Shown: positions 1-8,203 of the stretch, piece after piece
Numbering within the stretch: the stretch's first letter is position 1
How the letters are laid out: each line of letters starts with the position of its first letter
DNA from: Erythrobacter donghaensis
Lineage (GTDB): Bacteria > Pseudomonadota > Alphaproteobacteria > Sphingomonadales > Sphingomonadaceae
Direction of reading: 5' to 3'
DNA length: 64,000 bases
Assembly (NCBI RefSeq): GCF_002155425.1
Contig: NZ_MUYG01000007.1
Coordinates: 124,001-188,000 of the forward strand
The notes under the pieces: model-generated
What the model saw: the letters and a program-made list of their open reading frames with translations, nothing else
Database searches by the model: none
Told to the model about the DNA's origin: nothing
Position numbers and translations under genes: made by a program

Positions 1-373
1 CGTCCAGCACGACGGCCTCTTCGACATGCGCTCGATGTATTATGCGACCGAGGAATCGTGGTTCCCGCGCTGGGATTTCGGCGGCTCCTACGAAGAAGCC
101 AAGGAAACCTATGAAAAGTGGAACCCCGCCAATTACGTCGCCAACTGGCGCACCCCGATGCTGGTGGTGACGGGCGAGAAGGACTTCCGCGTGCCCTACA
201 CGCAAGGGCTGCAAAGCTTCACCGCGCTGCAGGAACGCGGCATCCCCTCGCAACTGCTGGTCTTCCCGGACGAAAACCACTGGGTGCTGGGCGCCAAGAA
301 CTCGCTGCAATGGCACAACACGGTATTCGCCTGGCTGGATCGCTGGCTGAAGGCGGAGGAGAGCGGCGAGTGA
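1..373 (+). CDS. S9-family prolyl oligopeptidase, C-terminal part (5' end outside window)
   Basis: This is the end of an alpha/beta-hydrolase peptidase of the dipeptidyl/acylaminoacyl peptidase (S9) type. The open frame runs in from the window edge, so the nucleophile serine is not visible. What is seen is the acid-loop motif (GEKDFRVPYTQ, with the catalytic Asp) and the catalytic His in DENHW, followed by the usual C-terminal helix ending near WLDRWL. Such enzymes cleave short peptides, often after export to the periplasm. Its stop overlaps the GTG of the next gene by four bases (GTGA), so the two are probably translationally coupled. The family call is firm; substrate and location cannot be told from this fragment. 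Confidence 0.85.
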   Translation, partial: VQHDGLFDMRSMYYATEESWFPRWDFGGSYEEAKETYEKWNPANYVANWRTPMLVVTGEKDFRVPYTQGLQSFTALQERGIPSQLLVFPDENHWVLGAKNSLQWHNTVFAWLDRWLKAEESGE

Positions 374-780
374 CCGACGAGGATTTGCTCTGTGCGCGGA
401 GCAATCTCGCGCGGCATTACGGCAACCCCGCGAGCGGCACCGGCATCGCGCGGCACATCATGCTGTGCGCGATTTCGGAGAAGCAGAAGTGCTGCTCGCG
501 CGAGGCGGGGGAGGAGGCGTGGGGCTTCCTCAAGTCACGGCTGAAGGAACTGGGCCTCGTCGGCCCGCAGCGCAGCGCCGAGAGCGCGCGCGGGGCAGGT
601 GGGGGCGTGCAGCGAACCAAGGCGGACTGCCTGCAACTCTGCGCCGCCGGCCCCATCGCGGTCGTGTGGCCCGACGGGGTATGGTATCACTCCTGCTCCC
701 CCGCGGTGCTCGAGCGGGTGATTCAGGAACATCTGATCGGCGGCGTGCCGGTTGAGGATTATCGCCTCAAGCCCGCCTAA
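370..780 (+). CDS. thioredoxin-like [2Fe-2S] ferredoxin domain protein
   Basis: A 136-residue protein starting at a GTG that overlaps the preceding stop codon (GTGA). It contains a Cys-containing segment (IMLCAISEKQKCC), then TKADCLQLC followed by a hydrophobic strand and a conserved WPDGVWY segment. The pattern is that of thioredoxin-fold [2Fe-2S] ferredoxins, where four cysteines hold the cluster. The electron partner is unknown. A second, shorter protein of this type lies at 38488-38787. The start is fixed mainly by the overlap; no Met lies near the expected N-terminus. Family call is good, role is not known. Confidence 0.75.
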   Translation: MTDEDLLCARSNLARHYGNPASGTGIARHIMLCAISEKQKCCSREAGEEAWGFLKSRLKELGLVGPQRSAESARGAGGGVQRTKADCLQLCAAGPIAVVWPDGVWYHSCSPAVLERVIQEHLIGGVPVEDYRLKPA

Positions 781-1088
781 TCATCCCTCGGGCTCCAGAA
801 CTCGTCCTTCCCCGGAAGCTGGTTGTCGACCGATTCGTCGTGCCCCGTGCCGTTGGAGAGGAACACCAGCCCCATCAGCGCGCCGCCCAGCAGCATCGTC
901 AGGCTTATGCCGAGCGCGACCGCGATGTAGAAATGCACCGAAATCATGCCGTTATAGGCAAACAGCAACCCCATCGCGATGGCCACGACCAGCACGGTCG
1001 CCGCGAGCAGCAGCTTCATGATCTGGCGATAGCGCGCCCAGGCGTGGGCGGCGTTCACGGGATCGTCGAGCGGGGATTTGCGGGTCAT
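777..1088 (-). CDS. small two-TM membrane protein, unknown function
   Basis: A 103-residue protein with a short charged N-terminus (MTRKSPLDDPVNAAHAWARY), two hydrophobic segments at about residues 24-46 and 51-78, and an acidic hydrophilic tail. It should be an inner-membrane hairpin protein. The ATG at 1086-1088 directly follows a GGAGGG purine run, which is closer than ideal, but a longer frame upstream would put Arg-rich non-membrane sequence in front. It overlaps the preceding plus-strand gene by four bases tail to tail. I do not recognise a characterised family. Confidence 0.7.
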   Translation of the reverse strand: MTRKSPLDDPVNAAHAWARYRQIMKLLLAATVLVVAIAMGLLFAYNGMISVHFYIAVALGISLTMLLGGALMGLVFLSNGTGHDESVDNQLPGKDEFWSPRDD

Positions 1089-1244
1089 CCCTCCGACATG
1101 GCGCGCACGGGGGCGCAATGCAACGCGCGAAAGCTGCAAGGTGGCCTGCATCGGACGCAATGGCAGCACTACGTGATGCGACGGAGCGATTCGCCTTTTG
1201 CCGCAAATCATGGCATTTTCTTCATCCGATAGAGGGAGACTGCC

Positions 1245-1676
1245 ATGACCATCGCCCGTATCATCGCCCAGCGCGGCCCATCCGACATCATCGCCTGCGA
1301 CGTTGCCACACCCGTGGCGCAGGTCGTCCAGACGCTCGCCACCAAGCGCATCGGCGCGCTGCCGGTGCTGCGCGAGGGCAAGGTGGTGGGGATCGTCTCG
1401 GAACGCGACGTGATCTACCGCCTCGCCGACAAGGGGCGCGAATGTCTCGACTTTCCGGTCGGCGAGATCATGACCTCACCCGCGATCACCGTCGAACCCG
1501 CCACCACGGTTGACGAAGCGCTGGGCATGATGACCCGCCGCCGGTTCCGCCACTTCCCGGTGGTCGAAAATGGCGCGCTAGTCGCCTTCATCTCGATCGG
1601 CGACCTCGTGAAGCACAAGATGGACGAGGTGCAGCACGAGGCCGATCAACTGCGCAACTACATTCAGGCGGTGTGA
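1245..1676 (+). CDS. CBS-domain-pair protein
   Basis: A 143-residue protein made almost only of two CBS motifs (about residues 12-65 and 73-128). These pair into a Bateman module that usually binds adenosine nucleotides. The segments GIVSERDVIYRLADKG and AFISIGDLVKHKM are typical of the two halves, and the YIQAV end is usual for this stand-alone family. There is no enzyme domain, so it probably acts as a small energy-sensing regulator with an unknown partner. A GAGGGAG ribosome-binding site precedes the ATG. It is divergent from the membrane protein gene to its left. Confidence 0.85.
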   Translation: MTIARIIAQRGPSDIIACDVATPVAQVVQTLATKRIGALPVLREGKVVGIVSERDVIYRLADKGRECLDFPVGEIMTSPAITVEPATTVDEALGMMTRRRFRHFPVVENGALVAFISIGDLVKHKMDEVQHEADQLRNYIQAV

Positions 1677-1706
1677 CCGCTTGAGGAACGCCCCTGCGCG
1701 TCTTAA

Positions 1707-2048
1707 ATGAGTGGCATGAGCGCCGAGCCCCTGATCCTCACCCCGTCCGCCGCCAAGCGGGTGGCCTTCATCGCGCAGAAGCAGGCGCGCCCGGCGATCC
1801 TGCGACTTGCGGTCGAGGGCGGGGGCTGTTCGGGCTTTCAATACAAGTTCGACCTCGCCGACGCGCCCGATGCAGAGGACAGCGTGTCCGAATGCGAGGG
1901 GGTGAAGCTGGTGGTCGATCCGGTCAGCCTCGATCTGATCGCGGGCAGCACGGTCGATTTCGTCGAATCCTTGGGCGGGGCGGCCTTCAAGGTCGAAAAC
2001 CCGCAGGCCGCCGCCGGTTGCGGCTGCGGCGCGAGTTTCGGGATTTAG
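1707..2048 (+). CDS. erpA: iron-sulfur cluster insertion protein ErpA (A-type carrier)
   Basis: A 113-residue HesB/IscA/ErpA-family protein, which carries and delivers Fe-S clusters to apoproteins. The three conserved ligands are visible: Cys41 in EGGGCSGFQY and Cys105/Cys107 in the C-terminal GCGCGASF. ErpA is chosen over IscA because of the spacing and the stand-alone context away from an isc/suf operon; the A-type carriers are hard to separate by sequence alone. The start is either ATG at 1707 or the Met three codons on. xthA follows 38 bp downstream on the same strand. Confidence 0.88.
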   Translation: MSGMSAEPLILTPSAAKRVAFIAQKQARPAILRLAVEGGGCSGFQYKFDLADAPDAEDSVSECEGVKLVVDPVSLDLIAGSTVDFVESLGGAAFKVENPQAAAGCGCGASFGI

Positions 2049-2086
2049 ATTAGACCCGCGGGGCCGTTTGCGGCACAAGCGCGCGC

Positions 2087-2881
2087 ATGAAAATCGCCAC
2101 CTTCAACATCAACGGCATCAAGGCGCGCGGGCCGCGCCTGATCGAATGGCTCGAAGAGACCCGCCCGGCGGTCGCCTGCCTGCAGGAGATCAAGACGCAG
2201 GACGAAGGCTTCCCCGCGAGCGATTTCGAGGCGATCGGCTATTCCGCGATCTGGCACGGACAGAAGAGCTTCAACGGCGTCGCGATCCTCGCCGATACGC
2301 GCGCGGGTTACACGCTGACCGAAGTGCAGCGCGGTCTCGGCATCCCCGGCCCCAATGAGGGCGACGAGGAGCAGGCGCGCTATCTCGAGGCGGATGTCTC
2401 GGGCGTGCGCATCGCCTGCCTCTACCTGCCCAACGGCAACCCGCATCCGGGGCCGAAATTCACCTACAAGCTGGCGTGGATGGCGCGGCTGCGTGAGCGG
2501 ATGGCGCAAATCTGGGCCGAGGAAGTGCCCGCGGTGGTGCTCGGCGACTTCAACGTCATTCCGCATGACGATGATGTGTGGTCGGTGAAGGCGATGCAGG
2601 ATGACGCGCTGATGCAGCCCGAAAGCCGGGCTTCCTATGCCAGCCTGCTCGCCGATGGCTGGACCGACGCGATCCGCACGCACAACCCGCGTGGGGGGGT
2701 GTGGACATACTGGGACTATCAGGCCGGCGCCTGGCAACGCGACCACGGCTTCCGGATCGACCACATCCTGCTCTCGCCCGAATGCGCCGACCGGATGGAA
2801 GGCTGCGGCGTCGACAAGGCCTATCGCGGCCGGGAAAAAGCGAGCGACCACACGCCTGTTTGGGTGCGGTTGAGGGACTAA
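2087..2881 (+). CDS. xthA: exodeoxyribonuclease III
   Basis: A 264-residue endonuclease/exonuclease/phosphatase-fold enzyme that cuts at abasic sites and removes 3'-blocking groups in base-excision repair. Catalytic motifs are in place: FNINGIKAR at the N-terminus (Asn7), the metal-binding Glu34 in LQEIKT, VLGDFNVIPHDDD in the middle and SDHTPVWV at the C-terminus (catalytic Asp-His). Length is normal. The stop is followed within ten bases by a REP-like inverted repeat. Confidence 0.93.
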   Translation: MKIATFNINGIKARGPRLIEWLEETRPAVACLQEIKTQDEGFPASDFEAIGYSAIWHGQKSFNGVAILADTRAGYTLTEVQRGLGIPGPNEGDEEQARYLEADVSGVRIACLYLPNGNPHPGPKFTYKLAWMARLRERMAQIWAEEVPAVVLGDFNVIPHDDDVWSVKAMQDDALMQPESRASYASLLADGWTDAIRTHNPRGGVWTYWDYQAGAWQRDHGFRIDHILLSPECADRMEGCGVDKAYRGREKASDHTPVWVRLRD

Positions 2882-2890
2882 CCTCCACCG

Positions 2891-2988
2891 CCGTTCGCCC
2901 TGAGCCTGTCGAAGGGCCGCATTTCACTTCCGCCTTGCGTGATGGTCGCGAAGAAAGTGCGGTGCTTCGACAAGCTCAGCACGAACGG
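2891..2988. repeat. REP-like paired inverted repeat, copy 1
   Basis: Two arms, 2891-2917 and 2962-2988, are near-perfect reverse complements built on CTGAGCCTGTCGAAG and its complement CTTCGACAAGCTCAG, ending in CGTTCG/CGAACG. The spacer is 44 bp. A second copy with the same order and similar spacing lies at 53521-53613. Both begin about ten bases after a plus-strand stop codon (here xthA). Transcribed, the arms could pair into a long stem that stabilises or ends the message. Confidence 0.85.
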
Positions 2989-3054
2989 ACGAGAGTGAGG
3001 GGCCCAGGGGCGTTGAACGGCGCTCCGCGCCGCAAGGGCGAAACGCGGCGAGGA

Positions 3055-3702
3055 TCAACGATAAAAAATATGCGTGTCGATCTGCGCCAGCCGCGTCTTG
3101 GTGCGGCGCCAGCCGGGCTTCACGTAGCGGGCGTGGAAGAACACCGCGCCCTCGGCTTCGGATTCCCACAGGCCCTGATGCGCGATGCGCGCGATGGCGA
3201 CCGCGCGGGTCCAGGCGGGGGTGCCTTCGCGCACGGCGGGCATCTGCCGACCTCGCATGAAGCTGAACTGCCCCGGCTGGGCGACCACGCCGCAATAGGA
3301 GCGCGGGAAGCGGCGGTCTTCGCTGCGGTTGATGATGACCTGCGCCACGGCCAGCTGGCCGGCCAGCGGCTCCCCGCGGGCTTCGAAATAGACCGCACCG
3401 GCAAGGCAGCGCAGCTCGGCATCCATTGCTTCGCTGGTGTCGACCATGCCGACCAGCTCGGCGAGCGATCCGGCTTCGGTGAGGGTGGGGGCGTCTTCGG
3501 CCTGCGCTTCTTCGGGGAGCGGCTGCACCACCGGTTCGGCCACGAAAGTGATGGCTTCGGGGACCAGCTCGGCGGCGGGAAGCGCGCTCGGCTGATCGGG
3601 GGTGGCTTGCGCCAGAGCGGCGGTTTCGGGGCCGCTCGGAAACAGGGTGGCTGCGATGGCGAGGCCCGCAATCGCGGCAACAGTGGCAGTCTTGCGACTC
3701 AT
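3055..3702 (-). CDS. SleB-type cell wall hydrolase
   Basis: A 215-residue exported protein. An N-terminal signal peptide (about residues 1-31, ending near ALAQA) is followed by a Pro/Glu/Ala-rich linker to about residue 95. The C-terminal domain begins near ELRCLAGAVYFEARGE and runs to the end, the hallmark of the Hydrolase_2 (SleB/CwlJ) fold, with the Glu of YFEARGE as the likely catalytic residue. Family members cut peptidoglycan between sugars. Divergent spacing to the left is filled by the REP-like repeat. The role is probably wall turnover; spore function is excluded by the lineage. Confidence 0.88.
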   Translation of the reverse strand: MSRKTATVAAIAGLAIAATLFPSGPETAALAQATPDQPSALPAAELVPEAITFVAEPVVQPLPEEAQAEDAPTLTEAGSLAELVGMVDTSEAMDAELRCLAGAVYFEARGEPLAGQLAVAQVIINRSEDRRFPRSYCGVVAQPGQFSFMRGRQMPAVREGTPAWTRAVAIARIAHQGLWESEAEGAVFFHARYVKPGWRRTKTRLAQIDTHIFYR

Positions 3703-3890
3703 TCAATCTACAAATCGGGCGGTGAGCGCGCACAGACGCAGGCGGGAACCTTTTCCAGATCTTGCGATTTGGGGGGTTCGAAGAAGCCTGCCGGCCGCTC
3801 CCCGTCTGCGTGCTGGAGGATCGGCCGAATTGCCGCCCGCCAGCCTGCGCTAGGGATTGGCGGGGGCGGTTAGCCGAGTTGACGTTTGCG

Positions 3891-4235
3891 TCAACGCAAT
3901 TCGTTAAGCTGTGCGACGAACCGTTCGGGATCCGCGATATCCACCTCGATCAGCCACAAATCGGGGTCTCTGGCGTGTCTGCGGGCCAGATATTCGGAAA
4001 ATTCCTGCTTATTTTCAGCATCTTCCGACTTTGCGGCAACAAAAAGGCGCGTGCCGTCCAGCTGAGGCATTCTTTCGTAAAGCACGGAAGCCTTGCCGCG
4101 ACACAGCATTACAAGCGCGATCGTGCCCGCGTCGCGTTCACCTTTCGCGAGCACGGTTGCATAACCGCCCTGCGACTCGGCGAGGCGGAGAATCGCGCCT
4201 GCCTCCAGATGCGCGGGCAGGCGGGCGTCGTCCAT
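3891..4235 (-). CDS. DUF1491 family protein
   Basis: A small soluble protein of 114 residues with the RLPAHLEAGAILRLAESQGGYATVLAKGERDAGTI opening and the DPDLWLIEVD segment typical of DUF1491, a family seen in alphaproteobacteria with no assigned function. Its ATG (4233-4235) shares one base with the stop of the thioesterase gene upstream (TGATG), implying translational coupling; a GTG one codon earlier is the alternative start. A 188-bp spacer to the SleB gene holds no recognisable gene. Confidence 0.8.
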   Translation of the reverse strand: MDDARLPAHLEAGAILRLAESQGGYATVLAKGERDAGTIALVMLCRGKASVLYERMPQLDGTRLFVAAKSEDAENKQEFSEYLARRHARDPDLWLIEVDIADPERFVAQLNELR

Positions 4236-4723
4236 CACAGCCCCGAAGGCCCGCCCGCAGCATAGCCCGGCAGGCTGGAGAGCGGGATGCGGCTCTTCAT
4301 GAAGGTGCCGGTGCCGCGCCCGATCTCCTCGCCCTCGTCATCGACCAGCCGCGCCTCGGCGACGAACACCCGGCGGCGGCCGCTGACCCAGCGCCCTTCG
4401 GCAGTGACCGTCCCGGCGCGCACCGGCTTGGTGAAGTGCAGGTTGAAGCTGGTGGTCAGCAGGAAGCGATCGGTCACCAGCGAATTGGCGGCATAGAAGG
4501 CCGCATCATCGAGCATCTTGAAATAGATCGTCCCGTGCGCCGCGCCCGCCGCGTGGTAATCCTCCGGCGTGACGGTGAAGGTCAGCCGCGAGCGGCCCTC
4601 GCCCGGAAGGTGCAATTGGCTGGCGAACTTGGCGTTGACCGGGGCCGAGGCATAAAGCCGCTCCAGCGCCCGGTAGTGCTGCTCGGCACCCGTGGCAGGA
4701 GAGGTCGCATCGTCGCCGGACAT
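4235..4723 (-). CDS. PaaI/YbgC-type hotdog thioesterase
   Basis: A 162-residue hotdog-fold protein. The HGTIYFKMLDDAAFYAANS stretch matches the helix that carries the active-site acid in PaaI-like acyl-CoA thioesterases, and the later strands (TTSFNLHFTKPVRAGTVTAEG) fit the same fold. It should hydrolyse an acyl- or aryl-CoA of unknown identity. It sits 28 bp downstream of ptsN and overlaps the DUF1491 gene, forming the tail of the hpf-ptsN transcription unit. Confidence 0.83.
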   Translation of the reverse strand: MSGDDATSPATGAEQHYRALERLYASAPVNAKFASQLHLPGEGRSRLTFTVTPEDYHAAGAAHGTIYFKMLDDAAFYAANSLVTDRFLLTTSFNLHFTKPVRAGTVTAEGRWVSGRRRVFVAEARLVDDEGEEIGRGTGTFMKSRIPLSSLPGYAAGGPSGL

Positions 4724-4751
4724 CGGATCGCTTCGGGTTCGCTTCGGAAAA

Positions 4752-5213
4752 TCAGGCCGCGTCGCGCAGGAACTGGTTGGTCAGCAGCGCATAGACCGCC
4801 TCGGTGTCCGGCGCATCGGCGAGCATCTGGAGCATCGCCTCGTCCCGCGTCAGGCGCGAAATCGCGGCGAGCGCGTGCAGGTGCGTCGCCCCGGCGTTCT
4901 CGGGCGAGACCAGCCCGCAGATCAGCGAGACGGGGCGCGAATCCGCGGCGGCGAAATCGATCGGCGTCTCGAGCCGGATCAGCGCGAGGCTGGGGCGGCG
5001 CACATCCTTGCTGCGGCAATGCGGGATCGCCACTCCGCGCCCGAACCCGGTGCTGCCCAGCGCCTCGCGCGCTTCGAGATTTTCGAGCACCTCGCCCGCA
5101 TCCAGCCCATAGGCCTCAGCCAGCACCTCGGCCGTTCGCTGGAGAACCTTGGGCTTGGTATCGAGCCGGGCGAAAGCAATCGCCTGCGGTGAAAGAGCCA
5201 GGTTGACGTCCAT
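4752..5213 (-). CDS. ptsN: PTS IIA-like nitrogen regulatory protein PtsN (EIIA-Ntr)
   Basis: A 153-residue EIIA(Ntr) protein. The phosphorylated histidine is His65 in GVAIPHCRSKDV, and the framework around it (TGFGRGVAIPH) is conserved. It is the terminal acceptor of the nitrogen phosphotransferase chain and regulates potassium and stress physiology through protein contacts, not sugar import. The usual order hpf-ptsN is kept here; rpoN is not in the window. The 167-bp spacer to hpf holds GC-rich hairpins but no gene. Confidence 0.92.
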   Translation of the reverse strand: MDVNLALSPQAIAFARLDTKPKVLQRTAEVLAEAYGLDAGEVLENLEAREALGSTGFGRGVAIPHCRSKDVRRPSLALIRLETPIDFAAADSRPVSLICGLVSPENAGATHLHALAAISRLTRDEAMLQMLADAPDTEAVYALLTNQFLRDAA

Positions 5214-5380
5214 TACTCAACGAATCCCGATTGAACTCACGCCCCCGCGATGGGTGGCGAAAAACCGGTCCGGTCATGCTGTCAGAAGCATCGCCGGGCC
5301 GGGGCGGTAGCCCCTCCTGCTGCCGCCGGATGAACCCTGAGAGATCGCCCCTGCCCTTACGACAAGGGCGTGTCCCGGCC

Positions 5381-5947
5381 CTATTTCGGCTCGACCCATC
5401 CGATCGAGCCATCGGCGCGCCTGTAGACCATATTATGCCGTCCCGTGCCAGCATTTTTGAAAAACAGCGCCCCCGTGTTGCGCAGGTCCATCAGCATCAC
5501 CGCATCCGCGACGCTGGCGGTGGGGATATCGACGCGGGTTTCAGCGATCACCAGCGGCGCGTCGGCGACGACTTCCACCTCGTCATCCTCTTCGACCGCG
5601 AAGATGGTGTAGGCGGCCTCTTCCTCACCGCGCGCGTGATCGGCCTGTTCGTGGCGGTCGGTGAGGCGGCGCTTGTAGCGGCGCAGCTGCTTTTCGATCT
5701 TGGCGACGGCATCGTCGAACGCGAAATGCGCATCATGCGCAGACCCTTGCGCCTTGAGGATCAGGCCCTGCATCACATGGGTGACGATATCGCAGCTGAA
5801 CGCGCCGGCGGGCGCCTTGCCGAAGGTCACGTGACTGGACAGCGCGCGGTCGAAATACTTGTCGACGACCGCGCCAAGGCGGTCAGCAGCGTGTTCCTGC
5901 AAGGCTGAGCCGGTGGCCATCTGATGGCCCGAAATCCGAATGTCCAT
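5381..5947 (-). CDS. hpf: ribosome hibernation-promoting factor, long form
   Basis: A 188-residue protein of the long HPF (RaiA-like) type. The N-terminal S30AE domain (about residues 1-100) binds the 30S subunit; an acidic linker follows; the C-terminal dimerisation domain (about 130-188, VMLMDLRNTGALFFKNAGTGRHNMVYRR) joins two 70S ribosomes into 100S dimers in resting cells. All parts are present, with the usual FKNA and YRR DGSIGWVEPK ending. It precedes ptsN, as in many proteobacteria. Confidence 0.92.
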   Translation of the reverse strand: MDIRISGHQMATGSALQEHAADRLGAVVDKYFDRALSSHVTFGKAPAGAFSCDIVTHVMQGLILKAQGSAHDAHFAFDDAVAKIEKQLRRYKRRLTDRHEQADHARGEEEAAYTIFAVEEDDEVEVVADAPLVIAETRVDIPTASVADAVMLMDLRNTGALFFKNAGTGRHNMVYRRADGSIGWVEPK

Positions 5948-6010
5948 GAAGCAAAGTCCTCCCGATGAGGTTGAGGATCGAGGTGTGATGGCGTGCGCCG
6001 CGCAAGGCTT

Positions 6011-6715
6011 TCAGCGTGTCCAGATCGCGTCGGCGATCCCGGCGATGAAGGCGCGGTGGCGTTCCAGCTCCTCCGGGCTGGCAACATGAGGGCGAGGTTC
6101 CCGTCGCGGCTTGTCCGCGGGCGGGCGGTGCCAGGGCATGTTGCCCGGCTGCGGTGTGGCGGTATCGGCAGCAGGGTCGATCGGGCTGAGGCCCAGCCCG
6201 ATCTGGCGGCCCCCGGTGAGCTCGACATAGACCTGCGCCAGCAGCTCGGCATCGAGCAGTGCGCCGTGCTTGACCCGGTGGCTCCGGTCGATCCCGTAGC
6301 GGGTGCACAGCGCGTCGAGGCTGAGCTTCGCACCGGGGTGCCTCTTGCGGGCGAGCGCGACGGTATCGACCATCCGCTCCATGCTGATCGGTTCGCGGCC
6401 GATCAGCTCCAGCTCGTTGTTGAGAAAGCCGAAGTCGAATCCGGCATTGTGCGCTACCAGCGGGGCATCGCCCAGAAAGGCGAGCAATTCATCGGCGGTC
6501 GCGGCGAATTTCGGCTTGGTCGCAAGGAAGGCGGCGCTGAGGCCGTGCACCCGCTCAGCCTCGGGCGGCATATCGCGTTCGGGGTTGAAATAGGCGTGGA
6601 AGGTGCGGCCCGTCTCGACCCGACCGACCATTTCGATGCAGCCGATTTCCACCATGCGGTCCCCGGTCTTGGGATCGAGCCCGGTGGTTTCGGTGTCGAA
6701 GATGATCTCACGCAT
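6011..6715 (-). CDS. dnaQ: DNA polymerase III epsilon subunit (3'-5' exonuclease)
   Basis: A 234-residue DEDDh exonuclease that proofreads for the replicative polymerase. Exo I is FDTETTGLDPKTG (Asp7, Glu9), Exo II is HNAGFDFGFLNNEL, and Exo III has the conserved His in HRVKHGALLDAELLAQVY. A basic/proline-rich tail continues to the C-terminus, where the polymerase contact usually lies. The ATG at 6713-6715 matches the family start exactly; the longer open frame upstream is not conserved. It lies downstream of coaE, the usual alphaproteobacterial order. Confidence 0.93.
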   Translation of the reverse strand: MREIIFDTETTGLDPKTGDRMVEIGCIEMVGRVETGRTFHAYFNPERDMPPEAERVHGLSAAFLATKPKFAATADELLAFLGDAPLVAHNAGFDFGFLNNELELIGREPISMERMVDTVALARKRHPGAKLSLDALCTRYGIDRSHRVKHGALLDAELLAQVYVELTGGRQIGLGLSPIDPAADTATPQPGNMPWHRPPADKPRREPRPHVASPEELERHRAFIAGIADAIWTR

Positions 6716-6764
6716 TTGCCGGACTATCTGCCCAAGTTCGGGGAGTTGCAAGCGCCGGATGCGA

Positions 6765-7349
6765 TCAAAGTGACGCAATCAGCGCGGCGACCTGCGCGCG
6801 GGTTTCTGCGAGGGTGGTGCCGGTGTCGATGACATGATCGGCGCGCGCGCGTTTTTCGGAATCGTGGAGTTGCAGGCCATAGATGTGCTCGAATTTCTCG
6901 CGCGTCATGCTAGGGCGGGCGAGCACGCGGGCGCGCTGGATGTCCTCGGGCGCGGAGACGACGACGATGGTGTCGACGCCCTCATGCCCACCGCGTTCGA
7001 ACAACAGCGGAATGTCGAACACCACCGCGCGCTTGTCGGCGTTGGCTGCGAGGAAAGCGGCGCGCTTCGCGGCGACGGCGGGGTGGACGATGGCTTCGAG
7101 CCGGGCGAGGGCGGCCTTGTCGGCGAAGACCTGATGGCCCAGCCGGTCACGGTCGACGCCTTCGGGGCCGGTGCTGCCGGGAAAGGCGGCCTCGATCGCG
7201 GGAAGGAGTTCGCCCCCCGGCCCCTGCATCGCGCGCACCTCGGCATCGGCGTCGAACACCGGAATCCCGGCCTCGGAGAACATTGCCGCGACGGTGGATT
7301 TGCCCATGCCGATACTTCCGGTGAGGCCGATGATCTTGGGCTTGGTCAT
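6765..7349 (-). CDS. coaE: dephospho-CoA kinase
   Basis: A 194-residue P-loop kinase that phosphorylates the 3'-OH of dephospho-CoA, the last step of coenzyme A synthesis. The Walker A is GSIGMGKST (residues 11-19), followed by the FDADAEVR motif and the RLEAIVHPAV segment. The conserved FDIPLLFE strand is present. Start and aroE stop overlap by four bases (ATGA), so it is coupled to aroE in the ppsR-maf-aroE-coaE string. Confidence 0.93.
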   Translation of the reverse strand: MTKPKIIGLTGSIGMGKSTVAAMFSEAGIPVFDADAEVRAMQGPGGELLPAIEAAFPGSTGPEGVDRDRLGHQVFADKAALARLEAIVHPAVAAKRAAFLAANADKRAVVFDIPLLFERGGHEGVDTIVVVSAPEDIQRARVLARPSMTREKFEHIYGLQLHDSEKRARADHVIDTGTTLAETRAQVAALIASL

Positions 7350-8203
7350 GCGGTGAGGATCGCGCGGAGTTCGGCATCATGTTCGCGCGGGGCGGGCTGG
7401 CCGAAGAACTTTTCGAAGGCGACCGCGGCCTGCCCGATCAGCATGGCGAGGCCATCGATGGTGCGGCGGCCTCGCTCCCGAGCGGCTTGCAGAAATGCGG
7501 TGTCGCGCGGGGCGGTGACGATGTCGTAGGCGATGCTTCCCGGAGGGGCGTGGCTCCAGTCGAACGGCAGCGGGGGCTGGCCGGTCATCCCCAAGCTTGA
7601 GGCATTGACGACGAGATCGCAGCACCCCTCGCGGTCGTCGAAGGCGAAGTCGGTCGGGTCGGCGAAGTGGGCGAGGTCGATGGCGTGATGCTCGCCTTCC
7701 GGGGCCAGTTCATCGAGCAGAGCGCGCGCCTTGGCGGGATCGCGGCCTGCGACCACTAGCGTGAACCCGTGACCCGCCAGCGCGGCGATGATCGCCCGCG
7801 CCGCGCCACCGGTGCCGAGGATGCGCGCCATGCGGAAGTAGTGCGGGCGGGCGAGGTCTCCGCCAAGGGGTTCGAGGAACCCGGCAGCATCGGTGTTGGT
7901 GCCGGCGAGCGTTCCCTCCCCCAGCGGCAGGATGGTGTTGACCGCGCCGATGGTGTCGGCGGGCGGGTCGATCCGGTCGAGGAGCCGCATCACCGCCTGC
8001 TTGTGCGGCATGGTGACATTGCACCCGCGCCAGTTGGCATCGGCGCGGCGGGTGGCGAGATAGTCGCCGAGTTCCTCGGCCCGCACATGGCAGGCGCGGT
8101 AGTCGGCATCGATCCCCAGCTTCTTCAGCCAGAAACCGTGGATCAGCGGCGACTTGGATTGCGCGATGGGGTCGCCGATCACCTCGGCGTAAGGCCGCGT
8201 CAT
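7346..8203 (-). CDS. aroE: shikimate dehydrogenase (NADP+)
   Basis: A 285-residue enzyme reducing 3-dehydroshikimate in aromatic amino-acid synthesis. Substrate residues are in GDPIAQSKSPLIHGFW near the N-terminus, the catalytic Lys is in NVTMPHKQAV, and NTDAAGF follows. The dinucleotide-binding loop is ARILGTGGAARAI, and the C-terminal QAAVAFEKFFG helix is normal. It overlaps maf upstream and coaE downstream by four bases each. Confidence 0.93.
   Translation of the reverse strand: MTRPYAEVIGDPIAQSKSPLIHGFWLKKLGIDADYRACHVRAEELGDYLATRRADANWRGCNVTMPHKQAVMRLLDRIDPPADTIGAVNTILPLGEGTLAGTNTDAAGFLEPLGGDLARPHYFRMARILGTGGAARAIIAALAGHGFTLVVAGRDPAKARALLDELAPEGEHHAIDLAHFADPTDFAFDDREGCCDLVVNASSLGMTGQPPLPFDWSHAPPGSIAYDIVTAPRDTAFLQAARERGRRTIDGLAMLIGQAAVAFEKFFGQPAPREHDAELRAILTA

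Noticed and set aside
5214..5380. Possible riboswitch between hpf and ptsN
   Set aside because: CTCTCAGG on the minus strand recalled a glycine riboswitch, but the matching GAGAG and CCGAAGG parts are missing; only unrelated hairpins remain.
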